From WYZ-LMO2 sp040514265 (GTDB lineage: Archaea > Halobacteriota > Archaeoglobi > Archaeoglobales > Archaeoglobaceae): a stretch of 18,585 nt of DNA. Location: assembly GCA_040514265.1 (NCBI GenBank), contig JBEVCD010000049.1, positions 1-18,585 of the forward strand. The letters are read 5' to 3'. Of the stretch, positions 1 through 7,427 are shown in pieces (position 1 is the first letter of the stretch; each line of letters begins with the position of its first letter). A program made the position numbers and the translations under genes. The notes under the pieces are model-generated. The model did no database searches. It had not been told where the DNA came from and saw only the letters and a program-made list of their open reading frames with translations.

Positions 1-18
1 CGAGTTTACACGATAAAG

Positions 19-25
19 ATATATA
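19..25 (+). promoter_or_regulatory. TATA box for the ABC-exporter unit
   Basis: An atatata-type box is centred at about 22. That is 25 nt upstream of the ATG at 47, the spacing expected if transcription starts at the A of the start codon. It supports ATG 47 over an in-frame GTG at 29. The window edge hides any further upstream element. Confidence 0.5.
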
Positions 26-46
26 GCGGTGGATCATCCTTGCAGC

Positions 47-1357
47 ATGCGAACACTCGCGCTAATTCTGCTTCTGCTCGTCCAGCCGAGCATCGCCGTT
101 TCCGTCAGCTACACGCTCAACCCCGAAATTCTGCTTCCGGGCGATTACGCGGACTGCGTTCTGACGATATCCACGAACCAGGAGGTGAAGGTAAACTCGA
201 TAACGATAACTGGCTACGGCGTGCAGGTTGAGCCGTCGATCCTTGCTGGAGGCAACGTCAGCGGTAGCTACACGGTTCCGTTCTCGATAAAAGCTGAGAG
301 GGCTGGAAGGTACAACGTCGAGGTTGTGATATCGTACGACGGCGGAACGATCGTTCAGAACGTGCTCGTCGTTGTCGACGATAACTTCCCCTCCATCACT
401 CCGCTGGAAGCCGTCTACGAGGGGGAGGTCAACAGGGTCAGGTTCGCGATCTCGACGCCCGTGGAGCTTAGGGACGTCAGGGTGAAGCCGCTCTTCAACT
501 CATCTCCGCCGGAGGTCTTTCTGGGAACGGTTGACGGAAAAGCTGAGTTCGAGCTGCAGTTCGAAGCTGCTGAAAAGCTCGACTTCGAGCTGTCCTTCTA
601 CAACGGAAGGAACTACCACCTGCTCAGAAAGAGCGTCGAGGTGACACTTCTACCATCGAAGGGTGTTGCGATAGTCGCAAATCTGTCGAGCCCCACCGCC
701 TACGTCGGCGAGACCGTGAAGGTCGACGTGACGATCTCTAACCTGAGAGGCGACAGCGTTTACGACGTCGTCGTCTCTCTGGTGGGCAACGGAAGTGTGG
801 ATGCGAGCGAGAGGAAGATTCCGGAGCTCGATAGTGGGAGTAGCAAGGTTCTGAGCTTTCTTTACTCGCCTAAAAAGCCCGGTGTGGATGATCTGGAGAT
901 CGTCGCCAGATATAAGGACGAGTTCGGGAACGAGCACGAGCTGAGGGAAGAGGTGAGACTTAAGGTTCTGGACGGATACCAGCTCGTTTTCACCGGAGTT
1001 GAGCTTTCGGGCTTCGGAATAGTCAGAGTGTCTGGAGACGTCAGCAACGTAGGGAAGAGCACAGCTTACAACGTTTACGTGGAAGCGAGATGCGGCGAGA
1101 GCGTGGGCGAATTTGTAGGTAACGTGGAGCCCTCGGACTTTCAAGGTTTCGAGGTCGAGCTGCCGTGCAACGACAGCGTCGAGCTTGTGGCGAGGTGGAA
1201 CAACGAGCTCGGCGAAGTTTACGAGGTTAGCAAAGTTCTTGAGAGAAAGGTGGAGGAGGTCGAGGTAGCTCCGAGTCCGGTCTATCCGGCTATTGCGGCA
1301 GCCGTCGTCGTTCTCCTGATCGTCGTCGCTGTAATAGTGAGGTACCTCAGGAGATGA
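47..1357 (+). CDS. Secreted, C-terminally anchored S-layer/CARDB-like protein of an ABC exporter unit
   Basis: Protein of 436 aa resembling archaeal COG1361-type (S-layer/CARDB-like) extracellular proteins. The N-terminus (MRTLALILLLLVQPSIAVSV) is a hydrophobic signal peptide. The body is beta-rich, with several repeats resembling Ig/CARDB folds (for example around residues 200-300, with phrases such as YVGETVKVDVTISN). The last 25 residues form one transmembrane helix followed by a basic tail, so the protein should face outside the cell and be anchored at its C-terminus. I prefer ATG 47 because it starts the signal peptide cleanly and has a TATA box 25 nt upstream; a GTG at 29 would add six residues. 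The stop overlaps the ATPase start (ATGA), so the two are co-translated. In archaea such proteins often sit beside MacB-like ATPase and permease pairs, probably as an extracellular partner; the substrate is unknown. Confidence 0.75.
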   Translation: MRTLALILLLLVQPSIAVSVSYTLNPEILLPGDYADCVLTISTNQEVKVNSITITGYGVQVEPSILAGGNVSGSYTVPFSIKAERAGRYNVEVVISYDGGTIVQNVLVVVDDNFPSITPLEAVYEGEVNRVRFAISTPVELRDVRVKPLFNSSPPEVFLGTVDGKAEFELQFEAAEKLDFELSFYNGRNYHLLRKSVEVTLLPSKGVAIVANLSSPTAYVGETVKVDVTISNLRGDSVYDVVVSLVGNGSVDASERKIPELDSGSSKVLSFLYSPKKPGVDDLEIVARYKDEFGNEHELREEVRLKVLDGYQLVFTGVELSGFGIVRVSGDVSNVGKSTAYNVYVEARCGESVGEFVGNVEPSDFQGFEVELPCNDSVELVARWNNELGEVYEVSKVLERKVEEVEVAPSPVYPAIAAAVVVLLIVVAVIVRYLRR

Positions 1358-2043
1358 AGGTAGTTGTAGAGCTGGTAAACGTCCACAAAATCTACAGGAC
1401 AGCCTACTACGAGGTCCACGCGCTGAGAGGAGTAAGCCTACGCGTCAAATCGGGAGAGTTTCTGGTCGTCATGGGTCCCTCCGGCAGCGGGAAGTCGACA
1501 CTCCTCAATATGATCGGGTGCCTCGACAAGCCGACGAAGGGTGAAGTTATCATAAAGGGAGTAGAAACCTCGAAGCTGAGCGACAGGGAGTTAACGAACC
1601 TCCGCCGCGACACGATAGGTTTCATCTTCCAGCAGTACAACTTGATACCGACGCTCACAGCGCTGGAAAACGTGGAGCTGCCGATGGTATTCAAGGGGGT
1701 GCCGAAGGATGAGAGAGAACGCAGAGCTGCGGAGCTGCTAAAGCTCGTGGGACTTGGGGAGGCAGCCGACAGGAAACCGAACGAGTTGAGTGGAGGACAG
1801 CAGCAGCGCGTAGCCATAGCGAGAGCTCTGGCGAACGACCCCGAGATTCTGCTCTGCGACGAACCCACGGGCAACCTCGACAGCAGAACCGGCGAGCAGG
1901 TGATGGAGATAATCAAGGGTCTGAACGAAGAAGAGGGTGTGACGGTCATACTCGTGACCCACAACTCCGAGCTAAAGAAGTACGGCGACAGGGTCGTTTA
2001 CATAAGGGACGGGGTAGTAGAGGTGGAGGAGAGTGTACCTTGA
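1354..2043 (+). CDS. ABC transporter ATP-binding protein, LolD/MacB type
   Basis: Complete 229-aa ATPase subunit that powers the permease encoded next. All hallmark motifs are visible: Walker A GPSGSGKST (about residues 43-51), Q-loop FQQYNL, signature LSGGQQQRVAIARAL, Walker B ILLCDEPTGNLD and the H-loop VTHN. The sequence matches the COG1136 (LolD/MacB/FtsE-like) class, which drives lipoprotein, peptide or toxin extrusion and mechanotransmission rather than nutrient uptake. It overlaps the upstream gene by 4 nt and the permease by 11 nt. No substrate-binding protein is present, which fits export. The family call is near certain; the substrate cannot be told from sequence. Confidence 0.93.
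   Translation: MKVVVELVNVHKIYRTAYYEVHALRGVSLRVKSGEFLVVMGPSGSGKSTLLNMIGCLDKPTKGEVIIKGVETSKLSDRELTNLRRDTIGFIFQQYNLIPTLTALENVELPMVFKGVPKDERERRAAELLKLVGLGEAADRKPNELSGGQQQRVAIARALANDPEILLCDEPTGNLDSRTGEQVMEIIKGLNEEEGVTVILVTHNSELKKYGDRVVYIRDGVVEVEESVP
2022..2032 (+). promoter_or_regulatory. Shine-Dalgarno region deciding the GTG start of the permease
   Basis: A purine run containing GGTGGAGGA lies directly before GTG 2033, inside the 3' end of the ATPase gene. It supports the GTG start, and the protein then begins with the expected pre-helix (YLELAIRNLKRTKVRS) of MacB-type permeases. Confidence 0.5.
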
Positions 2044-3157
2044 GCTCGCGATCAGGAACCTCAAGAGGACGAAGGTTAGGAGTGTTCTGGCTGTAGTCGG
2101 TATACTCATCGGCGTGATGGCGGTCGGAGCCATAGGAATATTCGGCGAGAGCCTGAAGAGCGCGGTGGTCAGCAACTTCGAGGACCTAGCTAACCAGGTA
2201 AACGTCTTTCCGAACTACAGGGAGGGTTACAGATACATCGACGAGAGGGACGTCAGGCTGATAGAGAGGATACAGTTCGTCGAGTCAGTTACTCCGCTCA
2301 GGAGCGACAGTCTGAGGGTCGTTTACAAGAAGGAGTCGACGATAGCAACAGTCTACGCAATGGATGAGAGGGAAGTTAAGAGGATGTTCAGGGCTGAGAA
2401 AGGAGTGATAAACCTCAAGGGTTCCTGTGTCGTCGGGAACAGACTTGCTGAACACCTCTCGCTTAGAGTAGGGTCGAAAATAACCGTGGAGGGCAGGGAG
2501 TTCAGAGTCTCAGCTATCCTCGAAGACGCCGGAGCGAGGTTCGACGTGAACCCGAACTTCGCGGTGATACTCGCAGAGGAGGACTTCGAGAAGGTCTCCG
2601 ACGCGGGGATATCGATGCTGATAGTGCGCGTGGAGAGCTTCGAGAAGGTCGGGACTGTCAAGGAGGCTATAGAGGAGAAGGTGAACCGCAGGGAGGAGAA
2701 AGTGACCGTATTCGAGATGAAGTCCATACTCGAAAGTGTCGAGAGGGCTTTCGGGCAGATAAACGCGTTCCTAATGGCTATAGCTTCAGTTTCGCTCCTC
2801 GTCGCCGGCGTGAGTATTCTGAACATCATGCTGATGTCCACCATGGAGAGGACGAAGGAAATAGGCATAATGCGGGCTATAGGGGCGCAGAGAGAAACTA
2901 TACTGAAGATCTTTCTGCTCGAAGCCGCGATGCTCGGACTAATCGGCAGCACAGCCGGCGGGTTGCTCAGCGTGATCGGCGGGATGCTCATAGACTACGC
3001 GCTGTTGAACGACGTGAGCTACGTTTTCCGCCCGGTTACTTTGCTCTACGTCTTCGTAGGCTTCTCCGTAGGTGTTTTCACGGCAATCGCTTCCGGCTTG
3101 TATCCGGCATGGAAGGCTTCGCGCCTCGAACCCGTGGAGGCTCTCAGATACGAGTGA
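2033..3157 (+). CDS. ABC transporter permease, MacB/FtsX type
   Basis: Protein of 374 aa with the MacB/FtsX topology. There is one N-terminal transmembrane helix (about residues 18-38), a large extracytoplasmic MacB-like periplasmic-core domain (about 40-235), and three C-terminal helices (about 244-266, 292-319 and 336-355) forming the FtsX domain. Family motifs include the N-terminal ALRNLKRTKVRS-like stretch, RTKEIGIMRAIGA and the terminal YPAWKASRLEPVEALRYE. Start is GTG, overlapping the ATPase end by 11 nt. With the ATPase and the secreted protein it forms a MacB-like machine. No membrane-fusion or outer-membrane partner is seen, as expected in a single-membrane archaeon. Its end overlaps the convergent membrane-protein gene by 14 bp. 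Confidence 0.9.
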   Translation: MYLELAIRNLKRTKVRSVLAVVGILIGVMAVGAIGIFGESLKSAVVSNFEDLANQVNVFPNYREGYRYIDERDVRLIERIQFVESVTPLRSDSLRVVYKKESTIATVYAMDEREVKRMFRAEKGVINLKGSCVVGNRLAEHLSLRVGSKITVEGREFRVSAILEDAGARFDVNPNFAVILAEEDFEKVSDAGISMLIVRVESFEKVGTVKEAIEEKVNRREEKVTVFEMKSILESVERAFGQINAFLMAIASVSLLVAGVSILNIMLMSTMERTKEIGIMRAIGAQRETILKIFLLEAAMLGLIGSTAGGLLSVIGGMLIDYALLNDVSYVFRPVTLLYVFVGFSVGVFTAIASGLYPAWKASRLEPVEALRYE

Positions 3158-4310
3158 CGTAGAAGTACGTAACGGGGATTATGAGCGAACCCATGCAGTT
3201 TATCCTCTTGACCCCGAGTTTAACGGCGGTTAAGCCAACAGCGGAGCTGACGGCAAATACGGCTAAGCCCTCAACCCCAGTTAGCAGCGCGATGAGCGCG
3301 AGCAGGAATGCGAAGACCGAAGCTGCAACGACCCGCGCGTTCACGTTCGAGAGCTTCCTCGCAACAGCAGCTGCGATTGTGAGCGTAGCCAAGCTCGCAA
3401 ATATCGCCGACGCCACGCATATCGTCGAGACCTCAAGCAGACCGCTCTGGTATTTTAGCTCCGCGAGCGCTGCGGCTGTTCCGCTCCTCTGTTTCCCGGC
3501 TGCAAGGTAGGCGAAGATACAAAGCACAGCATTTGCACTGTTCGCTGCGCTCACGGTGGAAACATATCTCTTCGCATCCCTTTCAGCGAAGGAAGCCACG
3601 AGAGTTGCAACTCCGCTGCTGATCCCGGGGAAGAGGGATACGAAGAAGCCCGCGAGCACGCCCCTAAATACACTCTCGTCGGGCAGCGAGACTCTTATCC
3701 TCTGCTTCGGTATCGAACCGCCGGAGTGCAGCAGCGTCGGTGCGGCGAAGAATCCGGTTAGCATGGGCATCAGAAGTGAAGAAACGCCGCCCCTATCGCT
3801 GTTTAGAACGTGGAATCCGACGGCTCCGCTGGCGAGGAAAACTGCGAGCGCGTAGACCCTCTGCAGCCACGCCGAATATCGCCCGGCAAACGGCTCTCCC
3901 CTCTCACTTCCGATGAGGAGAGCGGAAACGGCTATGAGCACAAGAGGCGTTGCTAACTTCAGGGCTTCTAACCTCAGTAGAAAGGCGAGGCTGAAGAACA
4001 GCGGAATGCTCAAAAAGACGGCTGCAAGGGAAGAAAAGACGGAAGTTGTCACGCACTCGTAACCTCTGCCCTCAAGCACGAGCTGGTGGGCTGGAAGAAT
4101 ACTAACGGCGGTCTCTTCGTCAGGCACGCCGAGGAAGGTCGTGGGGATTATGTCGGCTATCGTGTATGCTACGGCAGCTGCTATCACAACTGTAGCAGCT
4201 CCTTCGAGCTGAAGTAAAAGTAAGAGGACTGCGAAGGTGTTGCTGTGAATTCCTGGAGTAACACCAGCTATTATGCCCAAAACGGAGCCGACAAGAACTT
4301 CGAGCCACAT
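3144..4310 (-). CDS. TctA-like integral membrane protein (COG1784 type)
   Basis: A very hydrophobic 388-aa protein with about ten predicted membrane helices, matching archaeal COG1784 proteins distantly related to TctA, the large membrane subunit of tripartite tricarboxylate transporters. Two copies of the family signature are visible: AGVTPGIHSNT near residue 15 and AGFFVSLFPGISSGV near residue 220. This suggests two repeat halves, each with a re-entrant PGI element. GVPDEETAVSILPAHQL (about 61-77) is also characteristic. I place the start at ATG 4310 rather than 30 codons upstream, because a TATA box lies 22-24 nt before it and the signature begins immediately. No TctB or TctC partner is nearby, so it may work alone; its substrate is unknown. 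It is transcribed divergently from the TatD-type gene. Confidence 0.8.
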   Translation of the reverse strand: MWLEVLVGSVLGIIAGVTPGIHSNTFAVLLLLLQLEGAATVVIAAAVAYTIADIIPTTFLGVPDEETAVSILPAHQLVLEGRGYECVTTSVFSSLAAVFLSIPLFFSLAFLLRLEALKLATPLVLIAVSALLIGSERGEPFAGRYSAWLQRVYALAVFLASGAVGFHVLNSDRGGVSSLLMPMLTGFFAAPTLLHSGGSIPKQRIRVSLPDESVFRGVLAGFFVSLFPGISSGVATLVASFAERDAKRYVSTVSAANSANAVLCIFAYLAAGKQRSGTAAALAELKYQSGLLEVSTICVASAIFASLATLTIAAAVARKLSNVNARVVAASVFAFLLALIALLTGVEGLAVFAVSSAVGLTAVKLGVKRINCMGSLIIPVTYFYVTRI

Positions 4311-4327
4311 GGGCTGTAGAACCGTGT

Positions 4328-4336
4328 TTTTTAAAT
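4328..4336 (-). promoter_or_regulatory. TATA box for the TctA-like gene
   Basis: On the minus strand an atttaaaa-type box lies about 22 nt upstream of ATG 4310, in the 67-bp divergent intergenic region. It implies a leaderless or near-leaderless transcript. Confidence 0.4.
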
Positions 4337-4348
4337 TTTGCGATCCCG

Positions 4349-4355
4349 TTTTTAA
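4349..4355 (+). promoter_or_regulatory. TATA box for the TatD-endA unit
   Basis: A tttttaa box is centred about 26 nt upstream of ATG 4378, with no Shine-Dalgarno sequence before that ATG. Both point to a leaderless mRNA and to ATG 4378 as the true start. Confidence 0.45.
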
Positions 4356-4377
4356 CAGAGTCGCAGCAGGCAACTTT

Positions 4378-5196
4378 ATGATAATCACGGACAACCACAT
4401 GCACCTCTACAACCACCTCAGGTTGAAGGCGCTTGAGCAGTTCAAGGCAGCCGGCGGAACGCACGTTTTTCTCGTTTCATTGCTGTGTCACCACTACAAC
4501 GTCGTGCCGAAGAGTGGAAGGGATTTCGCTGTAGTTTTCGACGAGCACGTGAAGCTCGTGGAGAAAGCCAACAAAATTGTTAGAGCATACGCGGTTCTGA
4601 GCGTCCACCCCGCTGAGATAACGGTTCTGGGTAGCAGGTACGGCGTGGAAAAAGCCGCCGAAATTATGAAGGAAGCTCTGGAAGTCGCGGCAAAGTACGT
4701 CGCCGAGGGGAAAGCTGTGGCGATAAAGAGCGGCAGACCTCACTACGGTGTCAGCGAGAAGGTCTGGAGACTCAGTAACGAGGTTATGATGCACGCGTTC
4801 GAGGTCGCGAAAGACGTCGGCTGCGCGGTTCAGCTTCACACGGAAAGCTACACACGCGAGGGAATGGAGGAAATAGCGAGGATGGCGGACAAAGCCGGTC
4901 TCAAAAGGGAGAAGGTCGTGAAGCACTTCTCTCCGCCCCTCGTTAAGGAGTTCGAGGAGATCGGAATCTTTCCCTCCGTAATCGCCGGTGGTGACAACGT
5001 TTTGAGGGCTGCAGAGCAGGGAGACAGGTTCGTAGTTGAGACGGACTACCTCGACGACAGGAAGAGACCCGGAGCCGTGCTGGGTCCGAAAACCGTGCCG
5101 AAGAAAGTGAAGGAGCTGCTGGCCAAGGGCTACGAAGACGTCGCTCACAAGATCTGCGCAGAGAACATAGAGAAGATATACGGGGTGGAGTTATGA
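4378..5196 (+). CDS. TatD-type metal-dependent hydrolase (COG1831)
   Basis: Protein of 272 aa of the amidohydrolase/TatD superfamily, archaeal COG1831 branch. Visible metal-site elements, in order: DNHMHL (His7 and His9), AIKSGRPHY (position 117), VQLHTES (His154), VKHFSPP (His183) and ETDYLDD (Asp223). The order and spacing are right for a TIM-barrel metallohydrolase. Where TatD proteins normally carry a metal-bridging Glu in GEIG/GEVG, this protein has Lys117. A carboxylated Lys fills that role in other amidohydrolases, so activity is still plausible. TatD relatives are 3'-5' exonucleases or deoxyribonucleases, but the substrate of this branch is not established. The start at ATG 4378 skips 35 unlikely upstream codons that overlap the divergent gene. 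It overlaps endA by 4 nt (ATGA). Confidence 0.82.
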   Translation: MIITDNHMHLYNHLRLKALEQFKAAGGTHVFLVSLLCHHYNVVPKSGRDFAVVFDEHVKLVEKANKIVRAYAVLSVHPAEITVLGSRYGVEKAAEIMKEALEVAAKYVAEGKAVAIKSGRPHYGVSEKVWRLSNEVMMHAFEVAKDVGCAVQLHTESYTREGMEEIARMADKAGLKREKVVKHFSPPLVKEFEEIGIFPSVIAGGDNVLRAAEQGDRFVVETDYLDDRKRPGAVLGPKTVPKKVKELLAKGYEDVAHKICAENIEKIYGVEL

Positions 5197-6080
5197 GGTA
5201 CGTGGTCGCAGCAGCCGAGCCGGAGCTGCTCAGAAGGGGTTTCGGCAGGAGGGTGGGAGACAAGGTCTACCTCCACCCCGTCGAGGCTGCTTACCTTCAA
5301 CTCAACCACGGCTACAGGTTCATGGAACTCGAAGAGCTCTTCGAGCTCGCTGAGAGGAGCGTGGAGAACTTTGAGGCGATGTTCTTTGTCTACGAAGATC
5401 TGAGGAGCAGGGGAATGAGGGTTAGAATAGAGGGCGAGTTTCTGCTCGCGAAGAGAGCCTACCTCCCGCTCTCTGAAAGAGAGAAGGTGAAGTTCACGGA
5501 TCTGCTGGAAAAGGGATCGAGCTACGAAAACTTCGCGCTGGCTATAGTCGACGACGAGAGCGAGGTTACTTACTACTCCGTAACCCTCCACGAGCCGAGG
5601 GGGGAACAGGTCGAGGAGCTCAAAGTTTTCGAGGGGACGCTGATCGGCAACACCGTCGTCGTCGAGGACAGGGAGTTGTTCGAGAGGTTCTTCTACGGAA
5701 GCGAGAGGAGAAAATTCGTAGCGCTCTCGCTCATCGAGGCAGCTTATCTTGCGGAGATGGGATACCTCAGGTTGAAGAACGCGGACTGGAGGAAGCTGGT
5801 AGCCGGTATGGAGAGGAAGTTCGAGGTGTACAAAGACCTGAAGCGCAGGGGTTTGGTCGTTAAAACGGGTTTTAAATTCGGAGCGGACTTCAGGGCTTAC
5901 GAGAAGGTCGAACACGTCGAAGAGCTTCCGCACTCAAAGTACCTGATCACGATAGCCGACGACAGGGAGTTCGCGATGAGTGAAATCGTGAGGGCTGTGA
6001 GACTGGCGCAGAGCGTGAGGAAAACGATGCTCTTCGCCGTGGGTGACGTTTACGTGAAGGTGGAGAGGGTGAGGGTATGA
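5193..6080 (+). CDS. endA: tRNA splicing endonuclease, two-repeat homodimeric type
   Basis: EndA cuts the bulge-helix-bulge motifs at intron boundaries in precursor tRNA (and in archaea also some rRNA), leaving 2',3'-cyclic phosphate and 5'-OH ends for a ligase. The 295-aa protein contains two diverged endonuclease repeats, visible as paired segments: GEFLLAKRAYLP near 81 versus GFKFGADFRAYEKV near 226, and HPVEAAYLQL near 28 versus LSLIEAAYLAEMGYL near 178. The catalytic triad sits in the second repeat: Tyr236 (DFRAYE), His247 (LPHSKYL) and Lys277 (VRKTM). Each is exactly ten residues before Tyr246, His257 and Lys287 of the A. fulgidus enzyme (305 aa), so this is the alpha2-type enzyme. The first repeat lacks the triad, as expected. 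Start ATG 5193 has GGGGTGGAG just upstream and overlaps the hydrolase stop. Confidence 0.95.
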   Translation: MRYVVAAAEPELLRRGFGRRVGDKVYLHPVEAAYLQLNHGYRFMELEELFELAERSVENFEAMFFVYEDLRSRGMRVRIEGEFLLAKRAYLPLSEREKVKFTDLLEKGSSYENFALAIVDDESEVTYYSVTLHEPRGEQVEELKVFEGTLIGNTVVVEDRELFERFFYGSERRKFVALSLIEAAYLAEMGYLRLKNADWRKLVAGMERKFEVYKDLKRRGLVVKTGFKFGADFRAYEKVEHVEELPHSKYLITIADDREFAMSEIVRAVRLAQSVRKTMLFAVGDVYVKVERVRV

Positions 6081-6601
6081 AGGTTGTCGTAGGCTCGAAA
6101 AACCCGGCGAAGGTTGAGGGAGCGAGAAGAGCTTTCGAGTTCTTCTTTGATGACGTCGAAGTCGTGGGTGTCGAGGTCAGAACTTCCGTTCCTCCGCAGC
6201 CGTTCGATGTCGAGACGATAATCGGCGCGATCGAGAGGGCCAAGCTCAGTTACAGCGAAGAATTCGATTTCTCCGTTGGAATCGAAGCCGGACTGTTCAG
6301 ATTCCCGTTCACGCTGACGGGGTACTTGGACTTTCAGGTCGCAGCGGTTTACGACGGAAAGAAGATATCCGTCGGTTTCGGTCCGGGCTTCGAGTATCCG
6401 CCGACGGTAGTCGCTGAAGTCCTCCGCGGGAAGGAAGTCGGCGAGGTCATGGAGAGAATTTCGGGAATCGAAAACCTCGGGAAAAAGTTCGGAGCCGTCC
6501 ACTACCTCAGCAAGGGTGCGATTTCGAGGAGCGAGCTTTCGAGGCTCGCGGTAACGATGGCTCTGATTCCGTTCGTTAACGAGCTCTATGAGAGTCGTTA
6601 G
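6077..6601 (+). CDS. Non-canonical purine NTP phosphatase (DUF84/YjjX family)
   Basis: A 174-aa house-cleaning enzyme expected to hydrolyse ITP/XTP to the diphosphate, keeping deaminated purines out of RNA and DNA. Family signatures: the N-terminal VVGSKNPAKVEGARRAF (phosphate and metal binding), VPPQPFDVETIIGAIERAK, VGIEAGLF, TGYLDFQ, PGFEYPP and a terminal RSELSRLAVTMALIPF. Length is normal for the family. A GGTGA-containing run precedes ATG 6077, which overlaps the endA stop (ATGA), and its own end overlaps the radical SAM gene by 14 nt, so it sits in the middle of one co-translated unit. The family call is firm; the preferred nucleotide is inferred from the family. Confidence 0.9.
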   Translation: MKVVVGSKNPAKVEGARRAFEFFFDDVEVVGVEVRTSVPPQPFDVETIIGAIERAKLSYSEEFDFSVGIEAGLFRFPFTLTGYLDFQVAAVYDGKKISVGFGPGFEYPPTVVAEVLRGKEVGEVMERISGIENLGKKFGAVHYLSKGAISRSELSRLAVTMALIPFVNELYESR

Positions 6602-7427
6602 ACCCTTCGACCCTTGGAAGTCCGAGCTTTGCACGTGTCCAGAAAAGTTCTCGTTCAATCCCTACACCGGCTGCTCGCACCGCTGCCTCTACTGCTACGC
6701 AACCTACATCCCCAGATTCTTCGAGCTTAGGGAGAAGAGAAATCTGCTCAGAAACCTCGAAAAAGATCTCAGGGAGCTGCCGAGAGACGCTGTGATATCA
6801 ATGTCGAACAGCAGCGATCCGTACCCACCTGTCGAGAGGGAGAGAGAACTGACGAGGAAGTGCATCGAGCTCATGAGGGACTACGACGTAAAACTGCTGG
6901 TGGTTACGAAGAGCGACATCGTAATCAGGGACTTGGACCTGATCTCGGAGATGAGGGCTGCGGTCTGCATAACGATAACCGGGCTCGAAGCCTTCGAGGG
7001 AGCTCCGAGAACGGAGAGGAGGATCGAAGCCTTCAGAACCGTAAAGGACTACGGAATTCCGGCAATTCTACGTTTCGATCCGGTGATTCCGGGAGTAAAC
7101 GACGGGAAGCTCTGGATAATCGAGAAGTGCGAGCCCGACCACGTGGTAACCTCGACGCTGAAGCTGAAGAGGGACGCTGTAGGTAGGCTGAAGCGCTTCG
7201 AAGAAATCAGAAGCCTCCTGCCACTCTACGTCGAGAAGCATGGTGGCTACAGGTATCTGAGGAGAGATGTGAGGGAGAGGGTTTTGAGGAAAATTGAAGA
7301 ATTCTGTGCATCTTTAGGGATATCCTGCGCCTTCTGCAGAGAGGGGTTACCCTTCAAAGCTGCGAGCTGCGACGGTCAGCACCTCATTCGTCGGGTATCT
7401 GAACCCTGCCCTCCTCGATGTCCCTGA
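6588..7427 (+). CDS. SplB-like radical SAM protein (COG1533)
   Basis: Protein of 279 aa with the radical SAM cluster motif CSHRCLYC (Cys29, Cys33, Cys36) preceded by FNPYTGC. This start is typical of the COG1533 group, which includes spore photoproduct lyase relatives. Other family features are SMSNSSDPYPPVERE (about 71-85), VTKSD (about 106-110) and ILRFDPVIPGVND (about 160-172). Extra cysteines occur near the N-terminus (15 and 17) and in the tail (240, 247, 250, 261, 274, 278). CAFC plus ASCDGQH could bind a second iron-sulfur cluster. The reaction is unknown; genuine photoproduct lyase activity should not be assumed. The gene follows the NTP phosphatase with a 14-nt overlap and runs 44 bp into the convergent L11 gene. 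Confidence 0.88.
   Translation: MRVVRPFDPWKSELCTCPEKFSFNPYTGCSHRCLYCYATYIPRFFELREKRNLLRNLEKDLRELPRDAVISMSNSSDPYPPVERERELTRKCIELMRDYDVKLLVVTKSDIVIRDLDLISEMRAAVCITITGLEAFEGAPRTERRIEAFRTVKDYGIPAILRFDPVIPGVNDGKLWIIEKCEPDHVVTSTLKLKRDAVGRLKRFEEIRSLLPLYVEKHGGYRYLRRDVRERVLRKIEEFCASLGISCAFCREGLPFKAASCDGQHLIRRVSEPCPPRCP

Noticed and set aside
1407..1964. A 185-codon open frame opposite the ABC ATPase gene
   Set aside because: Serine/proline-rich low-quality peptide typical of antisense frames; the sense strand has all ATPase motifs.
3181..3855. Two forward frames (109 and 99 codons) opposite the TctA-like gene
   Set aside because: Ala/Ser/Thr-rich shadows of a hydrophobic membrane-protein gene with no domain content.
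4477..5148. A 223-codon open frame opposite the TatD-type hydrolase gene
   Set aside because: Antisense shadow of a conserved metal-dependent hydrolase; no start signal or family feature.
5145..5933. A 262-codon open frame on the minus strand opposite endA
   Set aside because: It mirrors the strongly coding endA frame, shows no family motif, and its existence follows from the codon bias of the sense gene. EndA is unmistakable.
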